Source of the DNA: Vibrio mediterranei
GTDB taxonomy: Bacteria > Pseudomonadota > Gammaproteobacteria > Enterobacterales > Vibrionaceae
Direction: 5' to 3'
DNA length: 64,000 bases
Assembly: GCF_900088415.1 (NCBI RefSeq)
Contig: NZ_FLLQ01000007.1
Coordinates: forward strand, 1 to 64,000
Shown: positions 43,431 to 52,325 of the stretch, piece after piece
Numbering within the stretch: the stretch's first letter is position 1
Layout of the letters: each line of letters begins with the position of its first letter
Program-made: the position numbers and the translations under genes
The notes under the pieces: model-generated
Told to the model about the DNA's origin: nothing
Databases searched by the model: none
The model's input: only the letters and a program-made list of their open reading frames with translations

Positions 43431-44633
43431 ATGAAACCTACTACGACTCAAGTCGCACCGCAGAACAAACCTGCGAAAAGCGCAAATCTACTATACAACC
43501 CCACCTTCCGCTCTATTGTTTTCCAAGTTATCGCCGTTCTCGCTTTAGGACTCTTTTTCTATACGATCGTTAACAATGCGTTAAACAATCTAGCTGCTCG
43601 AGGTATCGCAACGGGTTTTGATTTCTTAAACCAAGAAGCGGGCTTTGGAATCGGTCTTACTCTTATCGAGTATGACGAAACCTTTTCTTATGGCCGAACC
43701 TTTTTCGTGGGGCTTTTAAACACGGCGCTAGTCTCTGTGCTAGGCATTGTGTTAGCTACTGTTCTCGGATTTGTCATCGGTATTGCTCGACTTTCTTCTA
43801 ACTGGCTAGTTAGTCGATTTGCTGCAGTGTATATCGAGATTTTCCGAAACATTCCTTTATTGTTACAGATCTTCTTCTGGTACTTTGCGGTCCTTCAAGC
43901 CTTACCTTCCGCTCGTCAAAGTATGAGCCTAGGTGAAGCTATTTTCTTAAATGTTCGCGGTCTTTACTTCCCTGCTCCAGTGTTTGGAGAAGGCAGTAGC
44001 GTGGTGATCGGCGCTTTTATACTCGGTATTATTGCGACCATCATTATTAATATTTGGGCTAAGAACAAACAAAAGCTTACTGGTCAACAAACACCAATGT
44101 TTCGCATTGGTTTGGGTTTAATCGTTGTCCTTCCTGTTGTTGTATTTTTTGTTATGGGCATGCCTATCACGGCAGAGTACCCCGTTCTTAAAGGCTTCAA
44201 CTTTAAAGGTGGTATCAGTATTATTCCTGAGCTCGCGGCTTTGACTCTTGCTTTAAGTATCTATACCGCTTCCTTCATTGCTGAAATCGTTCGTTCAGGC
44301 ATTAATGCTGTAAACCACGGTCAAACCGAGGCAGCAATGTCTCTTGGATTACCTAAATCTCGCACATTAAAACTGGTCGTTATTCCTCAGGCAATGAGGA
44401 TCATCATTCCACCACTCACCAGTCAATACCTTAACCTGACAAAGAACTCTTCTTTAGCTATGGCGATAGGTTACCCAGATTTAGTATCTGTGTTCGCTGG
44501 TACTACGTTAAACCAAGTTGGACAAGCCATTGAAATCATCGCAATGACTATGGCCGTTTACCTAACCTTGAGTTTGGTGACGTCTGCATTGATGAACTTG
44601 TACAACAAGAAAGTTGCATTGGTGGAGAGGTAA
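43431..44633 (+). CDS. aapQ: Amino acid ABC permease (AapQ/BztB type)
   Basis: A 400-residue inner-membrane permease of the PAAT family with an N-terminal helix near residues 29-50, a periplasmic loop, and the main permease domain (about 90-400) of several helices. The ATPase-contact EAA loop is visible as EAAMSLGLPKSRTLKLVVIPQAMRI. It has a long central insertion (helices around 190-260), typical of AapQ/BztB. It overlaps nothing; the next permease starts 1 bp later. Confidence 0.9.
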   Translation: MKPTTTQVAPQNKPAKSANLLYNPTFRSIVFQVIAVLALGLFFYTIVNNALNNLAARGIATGFDFLNQEAGFGIGLTLIEYDETFSYGRTFFVGLLNTALVSVLGIVLATVLGFVIGIARLSSNWLVSRFAAVYIEIFRNIPLLLQIFFWYFAVLQALPSARQSMSLGEAIFLNVRGLYFPAPVFGEGSSVVIGAFILGIIATIIINIWAKNKQKLTGQQTPMFRIGLGLIVVLPVVVFFVMGMPITAEYPVLKGFNFKGGISIIPELAALTLALSIYTASFIAEIVRSGINAVNHGQTEAAMSLGLPKSRTLKLVVIPQAMRIIIPPLTSQYLNLTKNSSLAMAIGYPDLVSVFAGTTLNQVGQAIEIIAMTMAVYLTLSLVTSALMNLYNKKVALVER

Positions 44634-44634
44634 T

Positions 44635-45732
44635 ATGTCACAGCATCAATTTCAACCGGACCTTCCGCCTCCAGCCAATACTGTTGGTGTGGTTGGTTGG
44701 TTACGAAAGAATCTATTTAATGGCCCCGCCAACTCTCTACTAACGATTGTTTTAGGCTACTTTGCTCTCTCTCTACTTTGGTATACGTTCGATTGGGCTA
44801 TTCTCAAAGCAGATTGGGTTGGTACTACTCGCGACGCTTGTTCGAGAGAAGGCGCGTGCTGGGTGTTTATCAGCGTTCGCTGGGAACAGTTCATGTATGG
44901 CTTCTACCCTCAAGCTGAGTTATGGCGCCCTCGCCTGTTCTACGCAACACTGGCAATTTTCGTTGCTTTGCTTGCTTATGAGCGAACGCCTAAACGTTTA
45001 TGGATTTGGTTGTTCTTCGTCAACATCTATCCTTTCATCGCCGCTGGTCTCTTATACGGTGGTGTGTTTGGGCTTGAAGTCGTAGAAACACATAAATGGG
45101 GTGGACTACTTGTCACACTGATCATTGCTCTTGTGGGTATTATCGTCTCTCTACCTATTGGTGTGGCGTTAGCATTAGGTCGACGTTCAGAGATGCCAAT
45201 TATTCGCAGTATCTGTACTGTCTATATCGAAGTATGGCGTGGCGTACCGCTTATCACTGTTCTGTTTATGGCGTCGGTAATGCTACCGTTATTTTTCTCA
45301 GAGGGTGTAGAAACTGACAAGCTAATTAGAGCATTGATTGGTGTTGTCATGTTCAGTGCGGCTTATATGGCGGAAGTTATTCGTGGTGGTCTACAAGCTA
45401 TTCCAAAAGGCCAATATGAAGCAGCAGACGCGCTAGGTCTTACTTATTGGAAAAAAATGGGGCTTATTGTGCTACCGCAGGCACTTAAGATTACCATTCC
45501 TTCAATCGTAAACACCTTCATCGGTTTATTTAAAGATACCAGTCTAGTACTCATCATTGGTATGTTTGATGTACTGGGTATTGGTCAAGCCGCAAACACC
45601 GACCCCGAGTGGCTTGGTTTTGCTACGGAAAGTTATGTATTTGTCGCGTTAGTGTTCTGGGTGTTCTGTTTTGGCATGTCGAGATACTCGATTTGGCTAG
45701 AGAACAAACTGCATACCGGTCACAAACGATAA
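44635..45732 (+). CDS. aapM: Amino acid ABC permease (AapM/BztC type)
   Basis: The second permease of the transporter, 365 residues from the ATG at 44635; the ATG seven codons earlier lies inside aapQ and has no better ribosome site. Helices at about 30-50 and 100-150 precede the conserved permease domain with the EAA loop EAADALGLTYWKKMGLIVLPQALKI. It pairs with AapQ to form the channel. It begins 1 bp after the aapQ stop, so translation is coupled. Confidence 0.9.
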   Translation: MSQHQFQPDLPPPANTVGVVGWLRKNLFNGPANSLLTIVLGYFALSLLWYTFDWAILKADWVGTTRDACSREGACWVFISVRWEQFMYGFYPQAELWRPRLFYATLAIFVALLAYERTPKRLWIWLFFVNIYPFIAAGLLYGGVFGLEVVETHKWGGLLVTLIIALVGIIVSLPIGVALALGRRSEMPIIRSICTVYIEVWRGVPLITVLFMASVMLPLFFSEGVETDKLIRALIGVVMFSAAYMAEVIRGGLQAIPKGQYEAADALGLTYWKKMGLIVLPQALKITIPSIVNTFIGLFKDTSLVLIIGMFDVLGIGQAANTDPEWLGFATESYVFVALVFWVFCFGMSRYSIWLENKLHTGHKR

Positions 45733-45753
45733 ACGGAAATTCGAGGACGTATT

Positions 45754-46503
45754 ATGACGCAACAAGAAGATTACATGATCCAGTTAAAGGACATGAACAA
45801 GTGGTACGGCGAGTTTCACGTACTGAAAAATATCAACCTTGACGTTAAAAAGGGTGAAAAAATCGTAATTTGTGGCCCTTCTGGTTCAGGTAAGTCAACG
45901 ATGATTCGTTGTATTAACCGATTAGAAGAGCATCAAGCAGGACACATTTTTGTCTCTGGTAACGAATTGACTGAAGACCTGAAAAACATCGAGGCGGTGC
46001 GACGTGAAGTGGGCATGTGCTTCCAACACTTTAACTTATTCCCTCACCTCACGGTGCTGGAGAACTGCACGCTTGCTCCTATTTGGGTCAAAAAGATGCC
46101 AAAAGAAGAAGCGGAAGCCATTGCGATGAAATATCTTGAGCGCGTTAAAATCCCAGATCAAGCTGACAAATATCCTGGTCAGCTATCTGGTGGACAGCAG
46201 CAACGCGTAGCTATCGCTCGCTCGTTGTGTATGAACCCGCAAGTTATGTTGTTCGACGAGCCAACGTCAGCTCTCGACCCAGAAATGGTTAGAGAAGTAC
46301 TGGACGTAATGGTAGAACTCGCAGAGGAAGGCATGACCATGCTGTGTGTAACGCACGAAATGGGTTTTGCAAAAGAGGTTGCCGACCGAGTGATATTTAT
46401 GGATGCCGGGGAGATAATCGAAGAGAACAATCCTGTTGATTTCTTTGAAAATCCGCAATCAGATCGAACGCAAAACTTCCTGAGTCAGATACTTCATCAC
46501 TGA
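45754..46503 (+). CDS. aapP: Amino acid ABC ATPase (AapP/BztD type)
   Basis: The 249-residue ATPase of the transporter. It has Walker A GPSGSGKST, Q-loop MCFQHFNLFPHLTVLEN, signature LSGGQQQRVAIARSL, Walker B VMLFDEPTSALDPE and switch His in CVTHEMGFA, all typical of polar-amino-acid transporters. Its ATG is 21 bp after the aapM stop with GAGGA upstream. A clear terminator follows, closing the four-gene unit. Confidence 0.93.
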   Translation: MTQQEDYMIQLKDMNKWYGEFHVLKNINLDVKKGEKIVICGPSGSGKSTMIRCINRLEEHQAGHIFVSGNELTEDLKNIEAVRREVGMCFQHFNLFPHLTVLENCTLAPIWVKKMPKEEAEAIAMKYLERVKIPDQADKYPGQLSGGQQQRVAIARSLCMNPQVMLFDEPTSALDPEMVREVLDVMVELAEEGMTMLCVTHEMGFAKEVADRVIFMDAGEIIEENNPVDFFENPQSDRTQNFLSQILHH

Positions 46504-46517
46504 TTGCTCTGGATGAT

Positions 46518-46547
46518 AAATGGCGGCTTTTTTAAGTCGCCATTTTT
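46518..46547 (+). terminator. Terminator of the amino acid transporter operon
   Basis: AAATGGCG pairs with CGCCATTT, followed by T's, 15 bp after the aapP stop. Confidence 0.88.
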
Positions 46548-46720
46548 ACATTGTTTTGCCATTTGCAACGTAGAAATATCGTGTTACAACTTACTACACA
46601 CTTAACCAATTATTTTTATTATGATTTTGTTCAATGACTTGTATTTGTGGACTTGATTTTTCGAACAAACAGCCCCATAAATAGTCATATAAGTAAAGAC
46701 AATCATCTATGAGGAAGATT

Positions 46721-47383
46721 ATGAACGATCCTATGGTATCTCGCAGTTCATCTCAAGCGAGTGTACTGCAAACTAACAAAGTATTGCGAAATACTTACGC
46801 GCTGCTATCTATGACGCTACTTTGGTCTGCGGTCGTTGCAGCATTTTCTATGGCTATGAACCTGCCTCGCCCAGGTTTGATTATTATGCTGGTTGGCTTC
46901 TACGGTTTGCTTTTCCTCACTGAGAAGAACCGCAACAACAGCATGGGCTTGGTATTTACGTTCCTATTTACTGGCTTCCTAGGCTATACAATCGGTCCTA
47001 TCCTTAACGCTTATGTTGGCGCTGGTATGGGCGATGTTATTGTGACCGCTCTAGGTGGTACTGCTCTAGCGTTCCTAAGCGCATCAGCTTACGCACTAAC
47101 AACCAAACGCGACCTATCGTTCCTTAATGGTATGCTACTAGCTGGTTTCGTTGTGCTATTGGTAGGTATGGTTGCAAACATCTTCCTACAAATGCCAATG
47201 CTATACCTAGCGATGAGCGGAATGTTTATCCTGTTCTCAACCGGTGTTATCTTGCTTACAACTCAGCAAATTGTTCGCGGCGGTGAGACTAACTACATCT
47301 CTGCAACCGTAAGCTTGTATGTCTCTATCTACAACATCTTCATCAGCCTACTATCTATCCTAGGTATTATGAACGACGACTAA
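46721..47383 (+). CDS. yccA: YccA, Bax inhibitor-1 family membrane protein
   Basis: A 220-residue protein with seven membrane helices, matching E. coli YccA nearly throughout (KVLRNTYALLSMTLLWSA, FTGFLGYTIGPILNAYV, GGETNYISATVSLYVSIYNIF). YccA modulates FtsH proteolysis of membrane proteins. I use the ATG at 46721 because AGGAAG lies three bases before it; an ATG four codons earlier is less suited. The order yccA-tusE-yccX-rlmI is also that of E. coli. Confidence 0.93.
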   Translation: MNDPMVSRSSSQASVLQTNKVLRNTYALLSMTLLWSAVVAAFSMAMNLPRPGLIIMLVGFYGLLFLTEKNRNNSMGLVFTFLFTGFLGYTIGPILNAYVGAGMGDVIVTALGGTALAFLSASAYALTTKRDLSFLNGMLLAGFVVLLVGMVANIFLQMPMLYLAMSGMFILFSTGVILLTTQQIVRGGETNYISATVSLYVSIYNIFISLLSILGIMNDD

Positions 47384-47405
47384 TCAAGTCGCTGGATGTT
47401 AAGGA

Positions 47406-47434
47406 AAGCCCAAGACACGTTCTTGGGCTTTTTT
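47406..47434 (+). terminator. yccA terminator
   Basis: AAGCCCAAGA pairs with TCTTGGGCTT with a short loop, then TTTT. Confidence 0.9.
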
Positions 47435-47530
47435 GTATCTAAATACTGATTAAAACCGCCCTACCACTCTTGAAAAAAAGCGTGTAACTAGGCTAACCTT
47501 GCCACGTGTTTCAATTACAAGATCAAAAAC

Positions 47531-47860
47531 ATGTTTGAATTTAACGGTAAAGCTATCGAAACCGACGCCGAAGGGTATTTGCTCGATCATCAAGATTGGG
47601 AACCAGCAATGATCGAAACTCTAGCGCAAGAAGAAGGTATTGAATTGACCGATGCCCATATAGAGGTTGTGATGTTTGTCCGCGACTTTTATGAGGAGTT
47701 TAACACCTCACCTGCGGTACGAATGCTGGTAAAAGCGATGGAAAAGGCGCATGGTCCGGAAAAAGGAAACAGTAAATATCTATTCAAGCTGTTCAAAAAA
47801 GGCCCGGCAAAGCAAGCTACCAAACTTGCGGGTTTACCAAAGCCTGCAAAGTGCTTATAA
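47531..47860 (+). CDS. tusE: Sulfurtransferase TusE
   Basis: TusE takes sulfur from TusBCD and passes it to MnmA for 2-thiouridine synthesis in tRNA wobble positions. The 109-residue DsrC-like protein carries the invariant penultimate cysteine (Cys108, tail KPAKCL) and the conserved LVKAMEKAHGPEKGNSKYLFKLF segment. It converges with yccX with only 4 bp between stop codons. Confidence 0.95.
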   Translation: MFEFNGKAIETDAEGYLLDHQDWEPAMIETLAQEEGIELTDAHIEVVMFVRDFYEEFNTSPAVRMLVKAMEKAHGPEKGNSKYLFKLFKKGPAKQATKLAGLPKPAKCL

Positions 47861-47864
47861 GCTC

Positions 47865-48140
47865 TTAAAGAATTTTAAAACCACTGTAAACAGTACTTTG
47901 TTCGCAAGGCTCTTTGGTCACCGAATCAACCGTTGCGGTCCTTGGGCCTTGCATTAACCATTCAAACAAAGCTTCAACTTTGATTTGATCACCACACGCT
48001 ACCACCTCAACCGAACCATCATATAGATTTTTAGCATACCCAGTCAGTCCCAATTTTAACCCTTCATGACAAGTGTGGTAACGAAACCCTACTCCTTGAA
48101 CCATTCCTTTCACGACAACCTTCTGACAAATGTGAGTCAT
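47865..48140 (-). CDS. yccX: Acylphosphatase YccX
   Basis: A 91-residue acylphosphatase that hydrolyses carboxyl-phosphate bonds. The phosphate-binding loop VKGMVQGVGFRYH contains catalytic Arg20, and Asn38 in GYAKNLYDGSVE is the second catalytic residue. The length is standard. It is on the opposite strand to tusE and divergent from rlmI. Confidence 0.93.
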   Translation of the reverse strand: MTHICQKVVVKGMVQGVGFRYHTCHEGLKLGLTGYAKNLYDGSVEVVACGDQIKVEALFEWLMQGPRTATVDSVTKEPCEQSTVYSGFKIL

Positions 48141-48290
48141 ATCTTCTCTCCTGCATGAACAGCGTGCTAAGCTGATTTTAGTTCATCTATACAGTTTCTA
48201 AGTCAGGTTAACGGAACTCTATTTGCATTTGTTTGAATCTTCACACAAAATAGCCAACCTTTTCTCTGTTTCAACTTCGTAAGGCATCCC

Positions 48291-49481
48291 ATGGCTCCAG
48301 CTATTCATCTTGTTAAAGGTCGCGACAAGTCACTTCGACGCAAACATCCTTGGATTTTCTCTAGAGGTATTTCTCACGTCGATGGCCAACCGTCACTCGG
48401 CGAAACAGTCGACGTGTTCGCTAGCAATGGCGAATGGTTAGCTAAGGCCGCATACTCTCCTAACTCTCAGATTAGAGCACGTGTATGGAGCTTCGAAAAG
48501 CAAGATATTGACGTTAGCTTTTTCGTCAGCCGTATCAACCAAGCACAGTTACTACGGGAAGATATTATTGAACGAGATGGCTTGACCGGATATCGCTTAA
48601 TCGCTGCAGAGTCGGATGGCTTACCGGGTATTACCATCGACCGCTATGAAAACTTCCTAGTTTGCCAATTGCTAAGCGCTGGAGCAGAATTCCAAAAGGA
48701 TTCTCTTGTAGAAGCGCTTACGCAGTGCTTCCCAGAGTGCTCTATTTACGAGCGCTCTGATGTATCGGTTCGTAAAAAAGAGGGATTAAAAGAACGTACA
48801 GGCGTACTGCATGGAGAAACACCATCAAAACCAGTCGTCATTGAAGAAAATGGCGTAAAAATTAGTGTCGATATCATTAACGGTCACAAAACGGGGTTCT
48901 ATTTGGACCAGCGGGATAGCCGTTATCAAGCTCAGAAGTATGTAAAAGATAAAGAAGTACTAAACTGCTTCAGTTATACCGGTGGATTTGGACTGTATGC
49001 ATTAAAAGGCGGTGCCAAGCGTGTCATTAATGCCGACGTTTCTCAACTGGCGCTTGATACCGCGAAACACAATGCCGAGCTGAATGGTTTCACCGAAAAG
49101 AAAAAAGCAGTGTTCCTCAATGCAGATGTTTTCAAGTTATTGCGTGAATACCGAGATCAAGGAACCAAGTTTGATGTGGTTATCATGGATCCACCAAAGT
49201 TTGCCGAATCGAAAGCTCAGCTCAATGGCGCTTGTCGCGGCTACAAAGATATCAACATGCTAGCAATGCAGATCTTGAAGCCAGGTGGTACCCTTCTTAC
49301 GTACTCTTGCTCAGGGTTAATGGACGGTGCCTTATTCCAAAAAATAATCGCAGATGCCGCTGTAGATGCTAACCGTTCAGTTAAGTTTGTAGAACGATTT
49401 GAACAAGCCGCAGACCACCCAACAGATACCGCTTACCCGGAAGGCTTCTACTTGAAAGGGTTTGCTTGTAAAGTTCTTTAG
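48291..49481 (+). CDS. rlmI: 23S rRNA m5C1962 methyltransferase RlmI
   Basis: RlmI methylates C1962 of 23S rRNA. An N-terminal PUA domain (about 1-75, IHLVKGRDKSLRRKHPWIFSR) is followed by an RlmI-like linker and the Rossmann methyltransferase domain: GHKTGFYLDQRDSR, NCFSYTGGFGLYA, MDPPKFAESKAQL and YSCSGLM with the catalytic Cys. It has 396 residues as in E. coli. A perfect terminator follows. Confidence 0.95.
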   Translation: MAPAIHLVKGRDKSLRRKHPWIFSRGISHVDGQPSLGETVDVFASNGEWLAKAAYSPNSQIRARVWSFEKQDIDVSFFVSRINQAQLLREDIIERDGLTGYRLIAAESDGLPGITIDRYENFLVCQLLSAGAEFQKDSLVEALTQCFPECSIYERSDVSVRKKEGLKERTGVLHGETPSKPVVIEENGVKISVDIINGHKTGFYLDQRDSRYQAQKYVKDKEVLNCFSYTGGFGLYALKGGAKRVINADVSQLALDTAKHNAELNGFTEKKKAVFLNADVFKLLREYRDQGTKFDVVIMDPPKFAESKAQLNGACRGYKDINMLAMQILKPGGTLLTYSCSGLMDGALFQKIIADAAVDANRSVKFVERFEQAADHPTDTAYPEGFYLKGFACKVL

Positions 49482-49521
49482 ACCCAAAGCACTTTAGAGT
49501 CAAGACTCTATGACATTTTCT

Positions 49522-49555
49522 AAGCCATTCTTTTTTCGAAAAGAATGGCTTTTTT
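49522..49555 (+). terminator. rlmI terminator
   Basis: AAGCCATTCTTTT pairs with AAAAGAATGGCTT around TTCG, then six T. Confidence 0.92.
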
Positions 49556-49865
49556 GATTGAACTGTCTCAAAAATAAGACATTTTTCCTTTTCCCTAATT
49601 GAATTAACGAATTTCTCTACTATTTTCAATAGTATGTGGCAATGTATAACAAAGCTAACATCTAGCCTGAACCTATCCCTCTTTAGGTTCAAGGTGTGAT
49701 CGAGCTAGGTTGAAAGAACAAGGTTGTGCGCTATAGTAATTCTATGGTGCGTTACCTAAGTTTATGACTTGACTCGAATAAATAGTAGTGAGTAGAAGTG
49801 ATGAATTTGCGAGCTCAAAACCAAAAATCAGCAATTCGTCTAGCCAAGGATTAAGGAGAATAACA
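49556..49865. other. Leader region of the TolC-family gene
   Basis: About 310 bp without a supported gene. It includes an 8-bp inverted repeat at 49668-49691 (TGAACCTA with TAGGTTCA) and ends with a strong ribosome site (AAGGAG at 49853-49858) that fixes the TTG start of the next gene. The inverted repeat could be an operator or a leader hairpin. Confidence 0.5.
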
Positions 49866-51185
49866 TTGAACAGGTTCACTCTAACAGCAGCCGCTTGTTT
49901 TGTAGCCCTTAGCCTTCCGGTTAGCAGTCAAACATTAGAGCAAGCCGTAGCAAACACACTTGCTACCAACCCTGATATTAAAGCCGCTTATAATGAATAC
50001 GTCAGTAAACGATATGACGCAGAAGCTTCTGTGGGTGCGTATCGACCTAAAGTCGATTTGGACGGTGGTATCGGCTACGAAAGAACGGACTATGACCGTG
50101 AAAACTCTTTGAATAGTCGAAACGAGAGCTTAACTAGAAAGGAAGTTGGTATTAGTCTTACTCAATTAATTTGGGATGGTAACGAGACATTAAACGATAT
50201 GGATCGAACTGCTGCGGAAGCAGAGTCTGTAAGATACCAATTACTCGCTGATGCCTCAGACATTGCGCTAGAAGTTGCTCAGATTTATCTCGACGCGACC
50301 AAAGCCTACGAAATATTGGCACTCTCTGAAGCTAATCTAGAAGTACACAAGAAAATATATAAAGACATTAAAAAGCGTGTTGATTCAGGTATTGGTTCAA
50401 CCGCAGACCTTTCACAAGTCGAAGCTCGTATTGCAAAAGCTCATGGTAATTTACTAGCCGCGCAGAACAACCTTTTCGATACACATACGCAGTTTAAACG
50501 CCTAGTAGGGCAAGCCCCCTTAGGCCTCAAATATCCTAGAGCTGATGAAGTTGCTATTCCACCAACCGTAGATGACGCACTAAAAATCGCCATGGAACAT
50601 CACCCAGTAATCAAAGTCTCTCAGGTGGATGTAGACTCTGCTCGTTTTCAATACCAACAAACTAAAGGGGTTAACTACCCTACCTTCTATATCGATGCGG
50701 GCCATAACTGGCGTGACGATGCCGGTGGTAATATCGGTACCGATAATGAAACTCGCGCTATGCTTCGAATGCGTTACAACTTATATAATGGCGGCTCGGA
50801 TTCCGATCGCACTGAAGCTGCAGCATACCAACTCAACAAAGCCAAAGATTTTCGTGACAGAACCTACCGTATGGTTGAAGAAGGGTTAAAACTCTCTTGG
50901 ACAGGTTTAGAGTTCACCATTCAACAACGCGAATTTTTGTCCGATCACGTAGACTCTGCTTCTGACACTGTTGTTGCTTACCAAAAACAATACAAGATAG
51001 GCAAACGTACTCTTCTTGATGTTCTTAACACCGAAAACGAACTGTTCGAGGCTCGTAAAGGATATTTAGACGCTAAATACGCTGAGCAATTTGCTCGCTA
51101 TCGAGTGATGAATGCTACTGGTGATTTACTTGCAGCATTACGAGTTGACACTCCAAAAGAGTGGAACGAGAAGGTGGAGTATTAA
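49866..51185 (+). CDS. TolC-family outer membrane channel protein
   Basis: A 439-residue TolC/AggA/LapE-type outer membrane factor, the exit duct of type I secretion or efflux systems. I chose the TTG at 49866 because AAGGAG lies seven bases before it and the protein then starts with a signal peptide (NRFTLTAAACFVALSLPVSS, cleaved near SSQ-TLEQA). The repeated helix pattern is visible: EQAVANTLATNPDIKAAY in the first half and DALKIAMEHHPVIKVSQ in the second. The tail SALLAALRVD-like segment (TGDLLAALRVDTP) is usual for type I secretion partners. The OmpA-family gene follows after 1 bp, but no ABC or adaptor gene is nearby. Confidence 0.88.
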   Translation: MNRFTLTAAACFVALSLPVSSQTLEQAVANTLATNPDIKAAYNEYVSKRYDAEASVGAYRPKVDLDGGIGYERTDYDRENSLNSRNESLTRKEVGISLTQLIWDGNETLNDMDRTAAEAESVRYQLLADASDIALEVAQIYLDATKAYEILALSEANLEVHKKIYKDIKKRVDSGIGSTADLSQVEARIAKAHGNLLAAQNNLFDTHTQFKRLVGQAPLGLKYPRADEVAIPPTVDDALKIAMEHHPVIKVSQVDVDSARFQYQQTKGVNYPTFYIDAGHNWRDDAGGNIGTDNETRAMLRMRYNLYNGGSDSDRTEAAAYQLNKAKDFRDRTYRMVEEGLKLSWTGLEFTIQQREFLSDHVDSASDTVVAYQKQYKIGKRTLLDVLNTENELFEARKGYLDAKYAEQFARYRVMNATGDLLAALRVDTPKEWNEKVEY

Positions 51186-51186
51186 T

Positions 51187-51810
51187 ATGAAACTACAGAC
51201 CAAATTACTGCTATGTGGCCTTGTTTCTCTGCCGCTTTTTGCATCAGCAACAACTCCTGAAAATGATAAATACGACTACATCGCAACTCCACTTGCCGAT
51301 CAAAAAGCCGATTTAATCGACGATGATGGTGATGGCGTTATTAATGCCCGCGACTTATGTATTGCAACTCCGGAGGGCGCTGCGTTAGATAACGATGGTT
51401 GTGAACAATATGTCGACGTGTCGAATACTATGGCGTTGAGAATTTTGTTTGATAACGCGTCAACATATATCAAGCCAGTATTCCAAACACAAATCAGCCA
51501 AATGGCAGACTTCTTAAAGGAATACCCAGATACCACTATTGAAATTCAAGGCTATGCGAGTGTTGTTGGTAACCCAGAGAAGAACTTGGTACTTTCGAAG
51601 AATCGCGCTGAGGTTGTTCGTGAAGCGATCATCAACAACGGTATTGCCCCAGAACGCCTAACTATTGTGGGCTATGGCGATACCCAGCCAGAAGAGCTTG
51701 GTGATACCGAGTTTGCACATGCGATGAACAGAAAAGTGGTTGCTTCCGTTGTTGGTTATAAAGGTGAAGTAGAAAAAGAATGGACTATCTTTACTACTAT
51801 CGGTAAATAG
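51187..51810 (+). CDS. OmpA-family peptidoglycan-binding protein
   Basis: A 207-residue protein with a signal peptide (MKLQTKLLLCGLVSLPLFASA), a calcium-binding thrombospondin-3-like repeat (DDDGDGVINARDLC at about residues 41-54) and a C-terminal OmpA domain with NRAEVVREAI and YGDTQP. It lacks a beta-barrel, so it is periplasmic or attached to another outer membrane protein. It starts 1 bp after the TolC-family gene and is presumably made with it; in many vibrios such pairs belong to systems exporting large adhesins. An ATG further upstream within the previous gene is not used. Confidence 0.88.
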   Translation: MKLQTKLLLCGLVSLPLFASATTPENDKYDYIATPLADQKADLIDDDGDGVINARDLCIATPEGAALDNDGCEQYVDVSNTMALRILFDNASTYIKPVFQTQISQMADFLKEYPDTTIEIQGYASVVGNPEKNLVLSKNRAEVVREAIINNGIAPERLTIVGYGDTQPEELGDTEFAHAMNRKVVASVVGYKGEVEKEWTIFTTIGK

Positions 51811-51833
51811 TTCACTCTTCACTCAGTTAAACT

Positions 51834-51861
51834 AAGAGCGCTATGTATTAGCGCTCTTTTT
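51834..51861 (+). terminator. Terminator of the tolC-ompA-like pair
   Basis: AAGAGCGCT pairs with AGCGCTCTT, then T's. Confidence 0.88.
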
Positions 51862-51931
51862 GTTTTATTTCATTTAGATATTCGGTATCTCATGCTAACC
51901 TTGTAGCAATTCTTATTAAGAGTATAAAGTG

Positions 51932-52291
51932 ATGAGTAAATTAACTTCAGATATCGAACAAAACCTTAACCTGTTTATTGAGGAAACCACCCAAAACCAG
52001 CTTGTTTGGGGCCTGCGTAATGAAGATGGTTGGTTAGCGTGCGATTCTACTGAGTTCGAAAACACAGAAGTTATGCCGTTTTGGTCGTCTGAGGAAGACG
52101 CAAAAACACACAACGTTGAAGAGTGGGCTGATTTTGAAGTGTTACACATCCCACTTGATATCTTTGTAGAAGATTGGCTACTAACTCTCGATGAAGATGG
52201 TGTGCTAATCGGTACCAACTGGAACAGTCAGCTAGACGGTAAGGAAATGGAACCATCAGCTATCGCTAAGTTGTACTTAACCGCTAAGTAA
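51932..52291 (+). CDS. DUF2750 family protein
   Basis: A 119-residue protein of the DUF2750 family: acidic, soluble, with the pattern GLRNEDGWLACDS, MPFWSSEEDAK and DIFVEDWLLTLDEDGVLIGTNWN typical of the family. Its function is unknown; some members sit beside immunity genes, but nothing of this kind is seen here. The ATG at 51932 is directly preceded by an in-frame GTG. It converges with queC over a shared terminator. Confidence 0.8.
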   Translation: MSKLTSDIEQNLNLFIEETTQNQLVWGLRNEDGWLACDSTEFENTEVMPFWSSEEDAKTHNVEEWADFEVLHIPLDIFVEDWLLTLDEDGVLIGTNWNSQLDGKEMEPSAIAKLYLTAK

Positions 52292-52294
52292 ACG

Positions 52295-52325
52295 AAAAAA
52301 TAGAGGCTTTAAGCCTCTATTTTTT
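52295..52325. terminator. Bidirectional terminator between DUF2750 gene and queC
   Basis: AAAAAATAGAGGCTT pairs with AAGCCTCTATTTTTT, giving T tracts on both strands. Confidence 0.9.
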
